A stretch of 64,000 bases of DNA from an uncultured Clostridium sp. Lineage in GTDB: Bacteria > Bacillota > Clostridia > TANB77 > CAG-508. Shown here piece after piece: positions 55,519-64,000 of this stretch; positions within the stretch are counted from its first letter, which is position 1, and the number at the start of each line of letters is the position of its first letter. Under the pieces are notes generated by a model that did no database searches, had not been told where the DNA came from, and was given only the letters and a program-made list of their open reading frames with translations. The position numbers and the translations under genes are program-made. The stretch spans positions 62,001 to 126,000 of the forward strand of contig CAOJXR010000001.1 in the NCBI GenBank assembly GCA_948465565.1, given 5' to 3'.

Positions 55519-57018
55519 ATGGAAATGGCAATAAAAAGAGGAATTATTGTGTTTTTAGGACTAATAATTCAAATATTATTATCATTATTAGTGTACTTAT
55601 TTTTTATTGACAAAATCGGAATAATTAATGGATTTTATACATTTTTAGGCTTTATACTTATATTAGGATTAATAAAGGATAGCAAAAACTATTCTTATAC
55701 ATTGCCATGGATTATTATATTAATGATATTTCCTTTAATAGGCACATTAATGTATATAATATTAGGGAAAAGTAAAAATAATAGCAAAACTTTAAAAAGC
55801 ATTGTAAAAAGCGAAGAAGAAAATAAAAAATACTTAGTTCAAGACCAAGAGATAAGAAATGAATTTAAAGAAAATAGTAGAATAAGATATTTAAGTGATT
55901 TTGCAGGATATCCTGTTACAAAAAACAATGATGTTACATATTATCCGCTTGGTGAGGATGCATTTAAAGCAATATTAGAAGAACTAAAAAAAGCGGAAAA
56001 GTTTATTTTCTTTGAATATTTCATTGTAGCCCATGGAAAGATGTGGGACTCAATATTAGAAATAATGAAAGAAAAGGTTAAAAACGGTGTTGATGTTAGA
56101 GTTATGTATGATGACTTAGGAAGCATGGCTACACTAGATAGTGACTATCCAAAAGAATTAGAGAAATACGGAATAAAGTGCACTGTATTCAATAGACTAA
56201 ATCCAGTAGCAGGAGTGATTATGAATAATCGTGACCACAGAAAAATTATGGTCATTGATGGGAAAGTTGCTTTTTCAGGAGGTATAAATATTGCAGATGA
56301 ATATATAAACATCAATAGCAAATATGGACATTGGAAAGATAATGGAATACAAATTTCAGGAGATGCTGTTTGGAATTATACAGTTATGTTCTTAACAATG
56401 TGGAACGCATTTAAAAAAGAAGATGAAGATTTTGAAAAATATAAATATAATTTTAAAGATAAAACTATAGAAAATGGATATATCGTTCCTTATGGTGAAA
56501 GTCCATTAGATAAAGAGGTAACAGGAGAAGATGTTTACCTAAATATTATAAACCAAGCAAATGATTATGTTTATATTTTTACACCATACTTGATAATAGA
56601 TACTGATGTTGTAAATGCTTTAAATCTAGCTGCCAAAAGAGGTGTAGATGTTAGAATAGTAATTCCAGGAATACCTGATAAAAAAACTGTATATACATTA
56701 TCAGAATCATATGCTGAACCATTAGTAAAAGGTGGAGTTAAAGTATATAAATACACACCAGGCTTTATACATGCAAAAGTTTTTGTTTCAGATGACAAAG
56801 TAGCAACTGTTGGAACAATAAATATGGATTACAGAAGCCTATACTTACATTTTGAATGTGGTTGTTATTTTGAAAATGCCAATGTTATAAAAGACATAAA
56901 AAAGGATGTTATTGAAACTATTGAAAAAAGTCACGAAATATCAAAAGAAGAGGCAACACCAAACCTATTTAAAGGAATTTGGCAGGCACTATTAAGATTA
57001 GTTGCACCATTGATGTAA
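55519..57018 (+). CDS. cls: cardiolipin synthase
   Basis: The 499-residue enzyme has two N-terminal helices (~8-30, ~35-80) and two phospholipase-D HKD motifs: NRDHRKIMVIDG (~235) and FIHAKVFVSDD (~415). It condenses two phosphatidylglycerol molecules to cardiolipin at the membrane. The length and the NxGxxN elements (GTINMDYRSLYLHFECG) fit the bacterial Cls group. AAGGAG at 55505-55510 precedes ATG 55519. Confidence 0.93.
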   Translation: MEMAIKRGIIVFLGLIIQILLSLLVYLFFIDKIGIINGFYTFLGFILILGLIKDSKNYSYTLPWIIILMIFPLIGTLMYIILGKSKNNSKTLKSIVKSEEENKKYLVQDQEIRNEFKENSRIRYLSDFAGYPVTKNNDVTYYPLGEDAFKAILEELKKAEKFIFFEYFIVAHGKMWDSILEIMKEKVKNGVDVRVMYDDLGSMATLDSDYPKELEKYGIKCTVFNRLNPVAGVIMNNRDHRKIMVIDGKVAFSGGINIADEYININSKYGHWKDNGIQISGDAVWNYTVMFLTMWNAFKKEDEDFEKYKYNFKDKTIENGYIVPYGESPLDKEVTGEDVYLNIINQANDYVYIFTPYLIIDTDVVNALNLAAKRGVDVRIVIPGIPDKKTVYTLSESYAEPLVKGGVKVYKYTPGFIHAKVFVSDDKVATVGTINMDYRSLYLHFECGCYFENANVIKDIKKDVIETIEKSHEISKEEATPNLFKGIWQALLRLVAPLM

Positions 57019-57095
57019 GTGCAAAATATAATTTGAAAAATAAAAGTTATTTGATATATTTCCAAGAGAAAACAATAAGAAAAGGGAAGGATTAT

Positions 57096-57725
57096 ATGGG
57101 AGAAAAATTTAGAATATTATGTTATGGTGATTCAAATACATGGGGATACATTTCAGATAGTGACCATCAAAGACACAGCAAGACAGAAAGATGGACAGGT
57201 GTATTGCAAAACATGTTAGGCGACAATTTTGAAATAATAGAAGAAGGATTGAATGGTAGAACACTAATATCAATAGATAAAAGAAGCGGAAGAGAAGGAA
57301 GGAATGGAGCTGAATATTTGCTCCCATGCCTTGATACACATGATCCAATAGATTTAGTTATAATAATGCTAGGCACAAATGAATTAAAAACAGAATTTTA
57401 CAGGAACCCAAAAGAGATAGGAGAAATTTTTGAAGAATACTTTGTTAAAAAGATATTAGCAAGAAAATCAGTATGCAGAAAAACAACACCTAAATTATTA
57501 GTAGTAGCACCACCAGAAATAACAAAAGAAAATCCAAAATTCATTGGAAGTATAGAAAAATCACAAAAACTAAACGATATATATGAAGACATTGCAATAA
57601 GAAATGGATGTGATTTTATAGGAAATGGAGATTGGGAAGTTGGAGAAGATGGAGTGCACTTAAGTAGAGATGGACATAGAATATTGGCAAGTAAATTATC
57701 TAGAAAAATTAAAGAAATTATATAA
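57096..57725 (+). CDS. SGNH/GDSL hydrolase (arylesterase-like)
   Basis: The 209-residue esterase has GDSNTWGY (nucleophile Ser in block I), GLNGRT (block II Gly), MLGTNELK (block III Asn) and DGVHLSRDGH (Asp-x-x-His in block V). The set is complete. No signal peptide is seen, so it is probably cytoplasmic. ATG 57096 behind AAAGGGAAGG is preferred; the ORF extends upstream to overlap the cardiolipin synthase gene without a ribosome binding site. Confidence 0.9.
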   Translation: MGEKFRILCYGDSNTWGYISDSDHQRHSKTERWTGVLQNMLGDNFEIIEEGLNGRTLISIDKRSGREGRNGAEYLLPCLDTHDPIDLVIIMLGTNELKTEFYRNPKEIGEIFEEYFVKKILARKSVCRKTTPKLLVVAPPEITKENPKFIGSIEKSQKLNDIYEDIAIRNGCDFIGNGDWEVGEDGVHLSRDGHRILASKLSRKIKEII

Positions 57726-57736
57726 TCAATTAAAAT

Positions 57737-57760
57737 GCCTCACAAATTGAATTGTGAGGC
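57737..57760 (+). terminator. bidirectional hairpin between convergent genes
   Basis: A perfect 9-bp stem GCCTCACAA/TTGTGAGGC lies between the SGNH hydrolase and the minus-strand TraX gene. Confidence 0.7.
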
Positions 57761-57765
57761 CTAAT

Positions 57766-58455
57766 TTATATCAAAATATATTTCAAAATACAAAGGAAAG
57801 TTAAATGTATAGGATAAAAGAAATAAAATCCAAGTTTTACTTTTCGTGTATCCTTACCTCTTTTACCATTATAAAAAATAATAAAGATTAAAGACACAAT
57901 AGTAAAAAGAAATTGCAATAATATATATCTTATAATAGTAGAGTTCAAAGCAGGATAATTATACAATTTTTGAGCAAATAGAGCTACCATAATTAAAGTT
58001 TCACTAAGAACTATACCGACTTTATTTGTTCTAAAAACGTAAAAGCATGTAATCATTAAAACTCCAATAGCACCAAAATCACATCCCAAAAGTTCAGAAA
58101 CAGCTGATAAAACAATAACAGGAACAATTCTAAAATACTTATTTCTTATCTTATCAAAAAATCTAATAGAAATTAAACCAAGCGCCAAAGTAAAAAATAT
58201 ATTTAAATACAAACTATTAGAATTAAATAACAAAAATGCAGGTAACTGAGAAATTACAGCAAGAACCAATAACCTCATTAAATATTTTTTCAAATTATGA
58301 GTATGAACATATCCCTCAGAAACTAGAAAAGCAAAAATAGGAAATGCTAATTTTCCAACAAGAATACAAGGAATTACTGTATCTGGAAAAACAAAAGGGA
58401 TATGTCCAATAAACATAAAAATGCATGCTAGAATTTTTAGAACAAAACTTGACAT
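57766..58455 (-). CDS. TraX family membrane protein
   Basis: The 229-residue protein has about eight helices. KILACIFMFIGHIPFVF, GKLAFPIFAFLVSEGY and FYFFYPIHLTFLCILKYI match the TraX family, which acetylates pilin in F plasmids and is common on clostridial chromosomes with unknown role. The FYPIHL near the C-terminus is typical. Its ribosome binding site is AGGAGC. Confidence 0.88.
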   Translation of the reverse strand: MSSFVLKILACIFMFIGHIPFVFPDTVIPCILVGKLAFPIFAFLVSEGYVHTHNLKKYLMRLLVLAVISQLPAFLLFNSNSLYLNIFFTLALGLISIRFFDKIRNKYFRIVPVIVLSAVSELLGCDFGAIGVLMITCFYVFRTNKVGIVLSETLIMVALFAQKLYNYPALNSTIIRYILLQFLFTIVSLIFIIFYNGKRGKDTRKVKLGFYFFYPIHLTFLCILKYILI

Positions 58456-58528
58456 TTATTTTAGCTCCTTAATAAAATTTTCTATATTATATCAATTACA
58501 GCTAAAATAATTCAAGAGCGCAACAATA

Positions 58529-59365
58529 TCAATCAGATATATCAGAATGAACAAAATTAGTAGTAGTCTTATAAAAGTCACAGATTTCACATTCATAACA
58601 AACATGAACTCGGCTTTTAAAAATTTTCTTCAAAGTAGATATAAATTCATCTTCTTCCTCTAAAATGTGAATATATAATTTTTTAGGTAATAAATTTAGT
58701 AATGTATTTAATACATAATCATTAGTAGAAAAAGAAATATCAGATAAATATTTTGCATCAAGAATATGTTCATCAATAGGAAGAGGATTATTAGAGCTAT
58801 CAAGCAAGACAGACTCTTTACCAAGATAAATTAAATGAGCAACATCTATTTTGGAATCAGAAGTACAAATATATTCATGTAACAAATTGATAAATCTAAG
58901 ATATTCGCGATTTATGATAAAATTATTAACAGCTAAATCGACTAAATAATCAAGAATTTCGATATAATCTTTTAATCTAAAATTAACAAATCCTTCTAAA
59001 TTCATAAAAGAATTATTTTGTATATAATCATGTACAGACAAAAAAATCAAATCTTTTTTATGATGAGACTCTTCATCATTCAACATAGAATTGCATATAT
59101 TTAAAATTTCTTCCTGTTCATCATCAGAAAAATAGAAGTAATTTTTTTTCAAAATATTTTTTACAAGTTTTTGTTCATAAAAAAATATAATCAAATCAGT
59201 AAAGGAGAGAGAAAACTCCCTATATAAATCAGTCAAATTACGAAATTTAAATTCAAGATTTTCAGAATGTTTTTTAATAGAATAACTAGATGTATCAAAA
59301 TTTTCTTTAATATATAAATAAACTAAATCTGCTTTTTTAGCATTTTCTAAAGTCAATGTAAACAT
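58529..59365 (-). CDS. ytxC: sporulation protein YtxC
   Basis: The 278-residue protein matches YtxC of spore formers: a long helical body, LKDYIEILDYLVDLAVNNFIINREY in the middle and a C-terminal IFKSRVHVCYECEICDFY cysteine motif. The role in sporulation is not defined in the family. The start ATG at 59365 is set by AGGAGG at 59380-59375; an upstream in-frame ATG at 59398 has no ribosome binding site. Confidence 0.8.
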   Translation of the reverse strand: MFTLTLENAKKADLVYLYIKENFDTSSYSIKKHSENLEFKFRNLTDLYREFSLSFTDLIIFFYEQKLVKNILKKNYFYFSDDEQEEILNICNSMLNDEESHHKKDLIFLSVHDYIQNNSFMNLEGFVNFRLKDYIEILDYLVDLAVNNFIINREYLRFINLLHEYICTSDSKIDVAHLIYLGKESVLLDSSNNPLPIDEHILDAKYLSDISFSTNDYVLNTLLNLLPKKLYIHILEEEDEFISTLKKIFKSRVHVCYECEICDFYKTTTNFVHSDISD

Positions 59366-59509
59366 ATTAAAAAGCCTCCTAAAAAGTATTATTGACATCT
59401 AACAATAGTTTATTCCAATAATCTAAAAAAAGAGTTTGTCATAATTGCAAAAAAATATACTAAAATGTATAATAAAAATAAATAAAATTAAAAGATTGGA
59501 GTAACAAAT

Positions 59510-60124
59510 ATGAACGAAGGAAAAATATTAATAATACTAATAATATTAGTCATATCAATATTATTAGTTGGATTATCTTTTGGATTTATGAATAATAAAA
59601 AAACAAAAGAGCAAACCAATGTAGCTAACATAAGCTCAAATATCAATAATTCTAAAGAAAACACTGCAATTAATAATGTTGACAATAAAGATAATAACAA
59701 AGTAGATTTCAAACCATCAGACTATGTTATACAAGTTGATGCTAATTTGTTAGGAGAAGAATTTGAATTATCTGAAAATGAAATAAAGCAGTATAATTAT
59801 GAAATTTCATTTTTAGACGACAATAGTTTCAAAATTAACATGGGATCTGGAAATTCTGTTCAAGGAAATTATGTCGTTTCTGATGATATAATAACTTGCA
59901 ATCTTACTCATGCAAGTGGAGAATACTCACCAACTCAAGAAATTAATGGAAAAATTTCTTTTAAAATAAATAGTAATTCAGAAATAGAAATAATAAGTAT
60001 ACCAGAATTTTATACAATAAAATTAAGCGAACTAAGCGATTCTGGGTGGGTCCTAACAGATGAAACTAAAAAAACAGAATTTTGGCCTTTAGTAAAAGGA
60101 ATAAAATATATTTTAAACAAATAA
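59510..60124 (+). CDS. membrane-anchored protein of unknown function
   Basis: The 204-residue protein has one N-terminal helix (~5-27), an Asn/Lys-rich linker (~30-68) and a beta-rich outer domain (~75-200). I recognise no family. It is transcribed away from ytxC and ends at a shared terminator. Confidence 0.5.
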   Translation: MNEGKILIILIILVISILLVGLSFGFMNNKKTKEQTNVANISSNINNSKENTAINNVDNKDNNKVDFKPSDYVIQVDANLLGEEFELSENEIKQYNYEISFLDDNSFKINMGSGNSVQGNYVVSDDIITCNLTHASGEYSPTQEINGKISFKINSNSEIEIISIPEFYTIKLSELSDSGWVLTDETKKTEFWPLVKGIKYILNK

Positions 60125-60145
60125 TTTAATATAACAATTTTAAAT

Positions 60146-60200
60146 AAAAAATGCATTCCAAAAGTTAGATATTTAGACTAACATTTCGAGTGCATTTTTT
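60146..60200 (+). terminator. bidirectional terminator
   Basis: AAAAAATGCA (60146-60155) pairs with TGCATTTTTT (60191-60200) with an inner GTTAG/CTAAC stem. It serves both the plus-strand gene and the minus-strand GH57 gene. Confidence 0.8.
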
Positions 60201-60211
60201 ATAATATATTC

Positions 60212-61801
60212 CTATTTATAAATTCTATAATCAATATCTTTAAAAACTAAATCTTGCTCATAAATATTATCAACAAATTTCTCATCAATTTTATCGCCCT
60301 TAATTTGATAATATAATTTAGTAAATCTTCCTATATGCTGCTTAATTCTTTTCTTAGCATAATCAACCATTGTACCATTAGTAATAATAAACAGCCAATC
60401 ACTACTTTGAGCAAGCAATAATTCACGAGCACACTGGTCTAACGCCTTCTTTCGAACTCCACCATTTTCATCAGGAAACAAATTAGCAAGTTCAACCATT
60501 CTATCAGCAGCTTTATGCAAATGTCTATGAACATAATCATTTGTCTGATTTAACCAAACCTCACTATAACCATTAGCTCCCCAACTAGAACGACATGGTG
60601 TACATTCCTGGATATTAGGATGTCTATCAATATAATCACCAGGAGTAATTAAAGTAAAATTGCAATCATCATAATAAATCTTTTTAAATAAAATATATAA
60701 CCAGTAAGGACCTTCATACCACCAATGCCCATAAAGCTCAGCGTCATAAGGACAGACAACAATAGGAGGAACATCCATAAAACTAGACAAATTCTCAATT
60801 TGAGCAGTTCTTGAATCTAAGAAATGTCCAGCCTGTCTTTCAGCTGTATCCATAGCCCACTGAGGGTTATAATAATCCTTATCACCATTTTTAGAAGTAA
60901 TCCTATAATATTTTATACCAGTATGTACACGAGCACCATTAGAAGCAATATAAGGCTTTATATAATCATAATCCAAATCATAGCCAATATCTCTGTAATA
61001 CTCTCTATAATTAAAATCGCCAGGATATCCAATAATAGAGCTCCACACCTGTTTAGAAGACTCAATATCTCTACCAAAGCATGTTAACCCACCAGGAGAA
61101 ACAATAGGAGCGAAAGTACCATAAACAGGGGCAGGGTCAGCATATAAAATACCATGAGATTCAGTAATAGCGTATTCAATACCAAATTCCTTTAAAAATT
61201 GATCAGCTTCAGGAACATATCCACATTCAGGAAGCCAAATACCACGAGGCTGTTTTCCAAAAAAACGTTTATATGTTTGAACGCCAACAGCAATCTGTGC
61301 CTTAACAGCTTGTGGAGTAATATATAAAATAGGGAAGTAACCATGAGTAGCACCACAAGTAATAATCTCAAGAAAACCAGCGTCCTGAAAATGCTTAAAC
61401 CCATTTATTAAATTACAATTATACACATCTCTAAAAACATGTAAATCATTTGAATACCTATCAAAATAATACTTAGATAAAGAATTCAATCTTTCATCAT
61501 AGGTAGTTCTTTTCAATTCTTTTTCAGCAAGTTCTATATGTTTTTTTAAATATTTAATATATCTTTCCTGTAAAAGTTTATTGTCAAGCATATAAAGTAA
61601 AGGAGGAGTCATAGTCATTGTTAATCTAAACTTAACACCTTCTTCTTCAAGCTTTTTAAAATTAAGAAGTAGAGGAATATATGTTTCAGACATAGCCTCA
61701 AACAGCCATTGTTCCTCCAAATAATCTTCACTTTCAGGATGATGGATAAATGGCAAATGAGCATGAAGTATAAAAGTTACATAGCCTTTATTTTTATTCA
61801 T
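60212..61801 (-). CDS. GH57 1,4-alpha-glucan branching enzyme
   Basis: The 529-residue enzyme is a GH57/DUF1957 family member that makes alpha-1,6 branches in glycogen. FILHAHLPFIHHPE opens it; the nucleophile is E192 (GIWLPECGY) and the acid/base is D353 (VCPYDAELYGHWW). The C-terminal helical domain (~420-525: LLLAQSSDWLFIITNGT) is the usual one. GGAGATAT precedes the start. A DUF4912 gene and a GT4 synthase gene next to it give a glycogen-making cluster. Confidence 0.93.
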   Translation of the reverse strand: MNKNKGYVTFILHAHLPFIHHPESEDYLEEQWLFEAMSETYIPLLLNFKKLEEEGVKFRLTMTMTPPLLYMLDNKLLQERYIKYLKKHIELAEKELKRTTYDERLNSLSKYYFDRYSNDLHVFRDVYNCNLINGFKHFQDAGFLEIITCGATHGYFPILYITPQAVKAQIAVGVQTYKRFFGKQPRGIWLPECGYVPEADQFLKEFGIEYAITESHGILYADPAPVYGTFAPIVSPGGLTCFGRDIESSKQVWSSIIGYPGDFNYREYYRDIGYDLDYDYIKPYIASNGARVHTGIKYYRITSKNGDKDYYNPQWAMDTAERQAGHFLDSRTAQIENLSSFMDVPPIVVCPYDAELYGHWWYEGPYWLYILFKKIYYDDCNFTLITPGDYIDRHPNIQECTPCRSSWGANGYSEVWLNQTNDYVHRHLHKAADRMVELANLFPDENGGVRKKALDQCARELLLAQSSDWLFIITNGTMVDYAKKRIKQHIGRFTKLYYQIKGDKIDEKFVDNIYEQDLVFKDIDYRIYK

Positions 61802-61861
61802 AAATATCTCCTTTTCTAAAGAAAAAAGACAAAAGCAAATAACGAATGCTTTTGCCTAGAA

Positions 61862-62725
61862 TTATTTAAAAGTTGAAGTTGGATTTCCAGAAGACGGATT
61901 ATCCAAACTAAAGAAATTAGATACATCACTAACTTGATATATTTCCTTATATAAATCATAAAAATCAACTAAATTATTATCTTTTAAAATATGAGTTATA
62001 GACTTATAACTCTCTTCATTAGTTTTTACATTTCTATATTTAACCTCAGGTTTAATTTCATCAAGCAAAACATGGTCATTTGGCATAAACAAATCATTAG
62101 AAGAAGAGACAGGGATTGCCAAATCTATATCTTCTTTATGAGGCATATCTAAATTATGTCTAACATATTCCTTAAAACGTCTAGCAAGAGTAACACTATA
62201 TTCACATCTGCTATCTGGAATAGATATATACCAACTATTAGCAAAATCATTTATTTCAATTTCTTCTGTATAATTTAAAGTTTTATTATGAACTAATAAA
62301 ACTGGATAAGAGTCATTAAAATAATATTTACCATATTTTTCGATATATTTATTTCTATCATCATCAGAAATATCCCAATACACAAATAAAATTTTAGGAG
62401 TTTGAGCTAAAATTTTAACAACAGTCTCATTATAACGATATGGTAAATCATAATATTCTAAAACATTTACAAATTTATTTTCAGTTTCTTCTTTTGGTTT
62501 TCTAGAAGTACGTGACTTTGTAGCCAATGAAACAACTTTTGCCTTTGTAGTTTTAGAACTTGTCTTAGTGGTTTTCTTAGAAGTTACCTTTTTAGTAGTT
62601 TTAGAAGCTGTTGTTTTAGTTGTTTTCTTAGTACTTTTTGATGTAGTAGTTTTTGTGCTAGTTTTCTTAGCAGCAGCCTTTTTAACATTAGAAGTAGAAT
62701 TAAGTTCATTTTTAGCTTTAGGCAT
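61862..62725 (-). CDS. DUF4912 protein with Lys/Thr-rich tail
   Basis: The 287-residue protein has a basic N-terminal tail (~1-75) made almost only of Lys, Thr, Ser and Ala (KKTTKTTASKTTKK repeats). A DUF4912 domain follows (~85-230: YDLPYRYNETVVKILAQTPK, LFVYWDIS, WYISIPDSRCEY). DUF4912 genes are often linked to GH57 branching enzymes and glycogen synthases. The tail resembles histone-H1-like or wall-binding tails; which applies is unknown. Confidence 0.82.
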   Translation of the reverse strand: MPKAKNELNSTSNVKKAAAKKTSTKTTTSKSTKKTTKTTASKTTKKVTSKKTTKTSSKTTKAKVVSLATKSRTSRKPKEETENKFVNVLEYYDLPYRYNETVVKILAQTPKILFVYWDISDDDRNKYIEKYGKYYFNDSYPVLLVHNKTLNYTEEIEINDFANSWYISIPDSRCEYSVTLARRFKEYVRHNLDMPHKEDIDLAIPVSSSNDLFMPNDHVLLDEIKPEVKYRNVKTNEESYKSITHILKDNNLVDFYDLYKEIYQVSDVSNFFSLDNPSSGNPTSTFK

Positions 62726-62935
62726 ACTATTTCCTCCTTTGTAATAATAAATAACTTACATAATAATATATATAAATTAGAATAAATACAAGAGCAAAAT
62801 GGCAAAAAAAGTAGAAAAAAATAAAAAAAGATTTTTTATTTTCCTATTTACATTTATTTTGTTTTTATATAAAATATTAAAAGAAATTTGTCAAAACAAA
62901 AGATAAAATAAAAAATGCGAAAGGGGCTATTAAAA

Positions 62936-64000
62936 ATGAAAATTTTAATGCTATCATGGGAATATCCACCAAGAATAGTAGGAGGAATTGCAAGAGTTGT
63001 ACATGATTTGTCACACAGACTAATTAAAGATGGACATGAAGTAACTGTTATTACTTATAAAGACGGAGATGCTCCTTATTATGAGGATGACAATGGTGTA
63101 CAAGTTTACAGAGTAGATAATTATATAATTAGCCCTAACAATTTTATAGATTGGATAATGCAATTAAACTTCAACTTGATAGCAAAAGCAAATGAATTAA
63201 TATCAAAACAAGGAAATTTTGATGTAATTCATGCACATGATTGGTTAGTAGCATATGCTGCAAAATCACTAAAAAACTCATATGATATTCCAATAGTAGC
63301 AACAATACATGCAACAGAAGCTGGAAGAAACAGTGGAATACATGATGAAACACAAAGATATATAAATGATACAGAATGGATGTTAACATATGAAGCAAAC
63401 GAAGTAATTGTAAACAGCAATTACATGAAAAATGAATTACAAAGATTATTTGGTTTGCCATATGAAAAAATAAATGTAGTACCAAATGGAATTGGTCAAA
63501 CAAACTTCTCAGGATATGAAAGAGATTATGAATTCAGAAGAAAATTTGCAGCAGACAATGAAAAAATAATTCTTTTCTCAGGAAGACTTGTATATGAAAA
63601 AGGAATACAAAATCTAATAGCAGCAATGCCTAAAATATTAAATGGATATCATGATGCAAAATTAATAATAGCAGGAAAAGGCGGAATGATAGACGAATTA
63701 AGAGGACAAGTAAATTATCTTGGAATACAAAACAAAGTATATTTCACAGGATATTTAGACCACAAAACTTTATGCAAAATGTATAAATGTGCTGATGTTT
63801 CAGTATTCCCAAGCACATATGAACCATTTGGAATAGTTGCATTAGAAGCAATGCTTGCAGGGGTTCCAGTAGTTGTATCAGACGTTGGGGGATTAAATGA
63901 AATAGTTGAGCATGGAATTAATGGAATGAAAAGCTATGCAGGAAATCCAAATTCACTTGCAGACTCAATATTATCATTATTATACAATCCTCAGCTATGT
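62936..64000 (+). CDS. GT4 glycosyltransferase / glycogen synthase-like, partial
   Basis: The frame is open from ATG 62936 to the window end (355 codons, C-terminus missing). It starts MKILMLSWEYPPRIVGGIARV and has DVIHAHDWL, FSGRLVYEKGIQNLI, and YEPFGIVALEAMLAGVPVV (the E-x7-E motif). GT-B enzymes of this form transfer glucose from ADP- or UDP-glucose. It is divergent from the DUF4912/GH57 pair across a 210-base AT-rich gap that must hold both promoters. Glycogen synthesis is likely from context. Confidence 0.88.
   Translation, partial: MKILMLSWEYPPRIVGGIARVVHDLSHRLIKDGHEVTVITYKDGDAPYYEDDNGVQVYRVDNYIISPNNFIDWIMQLNFNLIAKANELISKQGNFDVIHAHDWLVAYAAKSLKNSYDIPIVATIHATEAGRNSGIHDETQRYINDTEWMLTYEANEVIVNSNYMKNELQRLFGLPYEKINVVPNGIGQTNFSGYERDYEFRRKFAADNEKIILFSGRLVYEKGIQNLIAAMPKILNGYHDAKLIIAGKGGMIDELRGQVNYLGIQNKVYFTGYLDHKTLCKMYKCADVSVFPSTYEPFGIVALEAMLAGVPVVVSDVGGLNEIVEHGINGMKSYAGNPNSLADSILSLLYNPQLC

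Overview
The window is a low-GC (roughly 30% G+C), A-rich stretch of a spore-forming anaerobic Clostridia-type genome, most likely an uncultured gut member. The evidence is the spore genes gpr and ytxC, rubrerythrin and ferredoxin-type proteins, strong AGGAGG-type ribosome binding sites, dockerin and sortase surface proteins, and a GH57/glycogen-synthase-type cluster. No rRNA, tRNA, phage, insertion sequence with a transposase, or CRISPR array was seen.

Layout. 1-3.4 kb: MATE exporter, three decayed gene remnants, an FTR-like iron-sulfur protein and a transglutaminase-like protein. 3.4-10.7 kb: one operon with a membrane-anchored sensor-like protein, an ABC transporter whose permease is two fused halves, a two-component system and a membrane protein. 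10.8-12.9 kb: cation/proton antiporter and DUF362 protein. 12.9-30.2 kb: a surface-protein island with a class B sortase, a short CA-repeat transcription unit, a wall-anchored (LPKTG) protein with a cohesin-like domain, and six secreted proteins that all end in the same dockerin. 30.3-46.9 kb: housekeeping and envelope genes (Ham1-like, UDG-like, YebC, Prs, Gpr, SDR, glycolipid glycosyltransferase, deacetylase, flippase-like protein), a metal-efflux operon (ArsR/HMA/CadA-like), an MBOAT/DHHW acetylation operon, rubrerythrin and TfoX-N. 47.0-47.35 kb: a candidate type I toxin-antitoxin module. 47.5-57.7 kb: small regulators, LytTR/LiaF pair, GntR-ABC operon, VanY, Lsa-like ABC-F, tRNA-editing protein, acetyltransferase, ferredoxin, cardiolipin synthase and esterase. 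57.7-64 kb: TraX and YtxC on the minus strand, then a GH57 branching enzyme and DUF4912 protein divergent from a partial GT4 synthase.

The most unusual signal spans the whole window. Four otherwise intact genes (CHAP/ricin dockerin protein, a membrane protein at 34.6 kb, a flippase-like protein and an Lsa-type ABC-F) are each interrupted by one +1 frame break. Every break falls at an in-frame CGG codon, and the frame resumes if the C is skipped and GGN is read as glycine. In my manual scan, none of the other genes uses CGG in frame (about 17,000-18,000 codons), although CGT, CGC, CGA, AGA and AGG are all used. This suggests that CGG is unassigned here and is passed by +1 frameshifting or four-base decoding. 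The surface island looks like a cohesin/dockerin display system without glycoside hydrolases: sortase, wall-anchored cohesin, and dockerin proteins carrying CHAP, CAP, ricin-lectin, leucine-rich-repeat, beta-helix and Ig-like modules.
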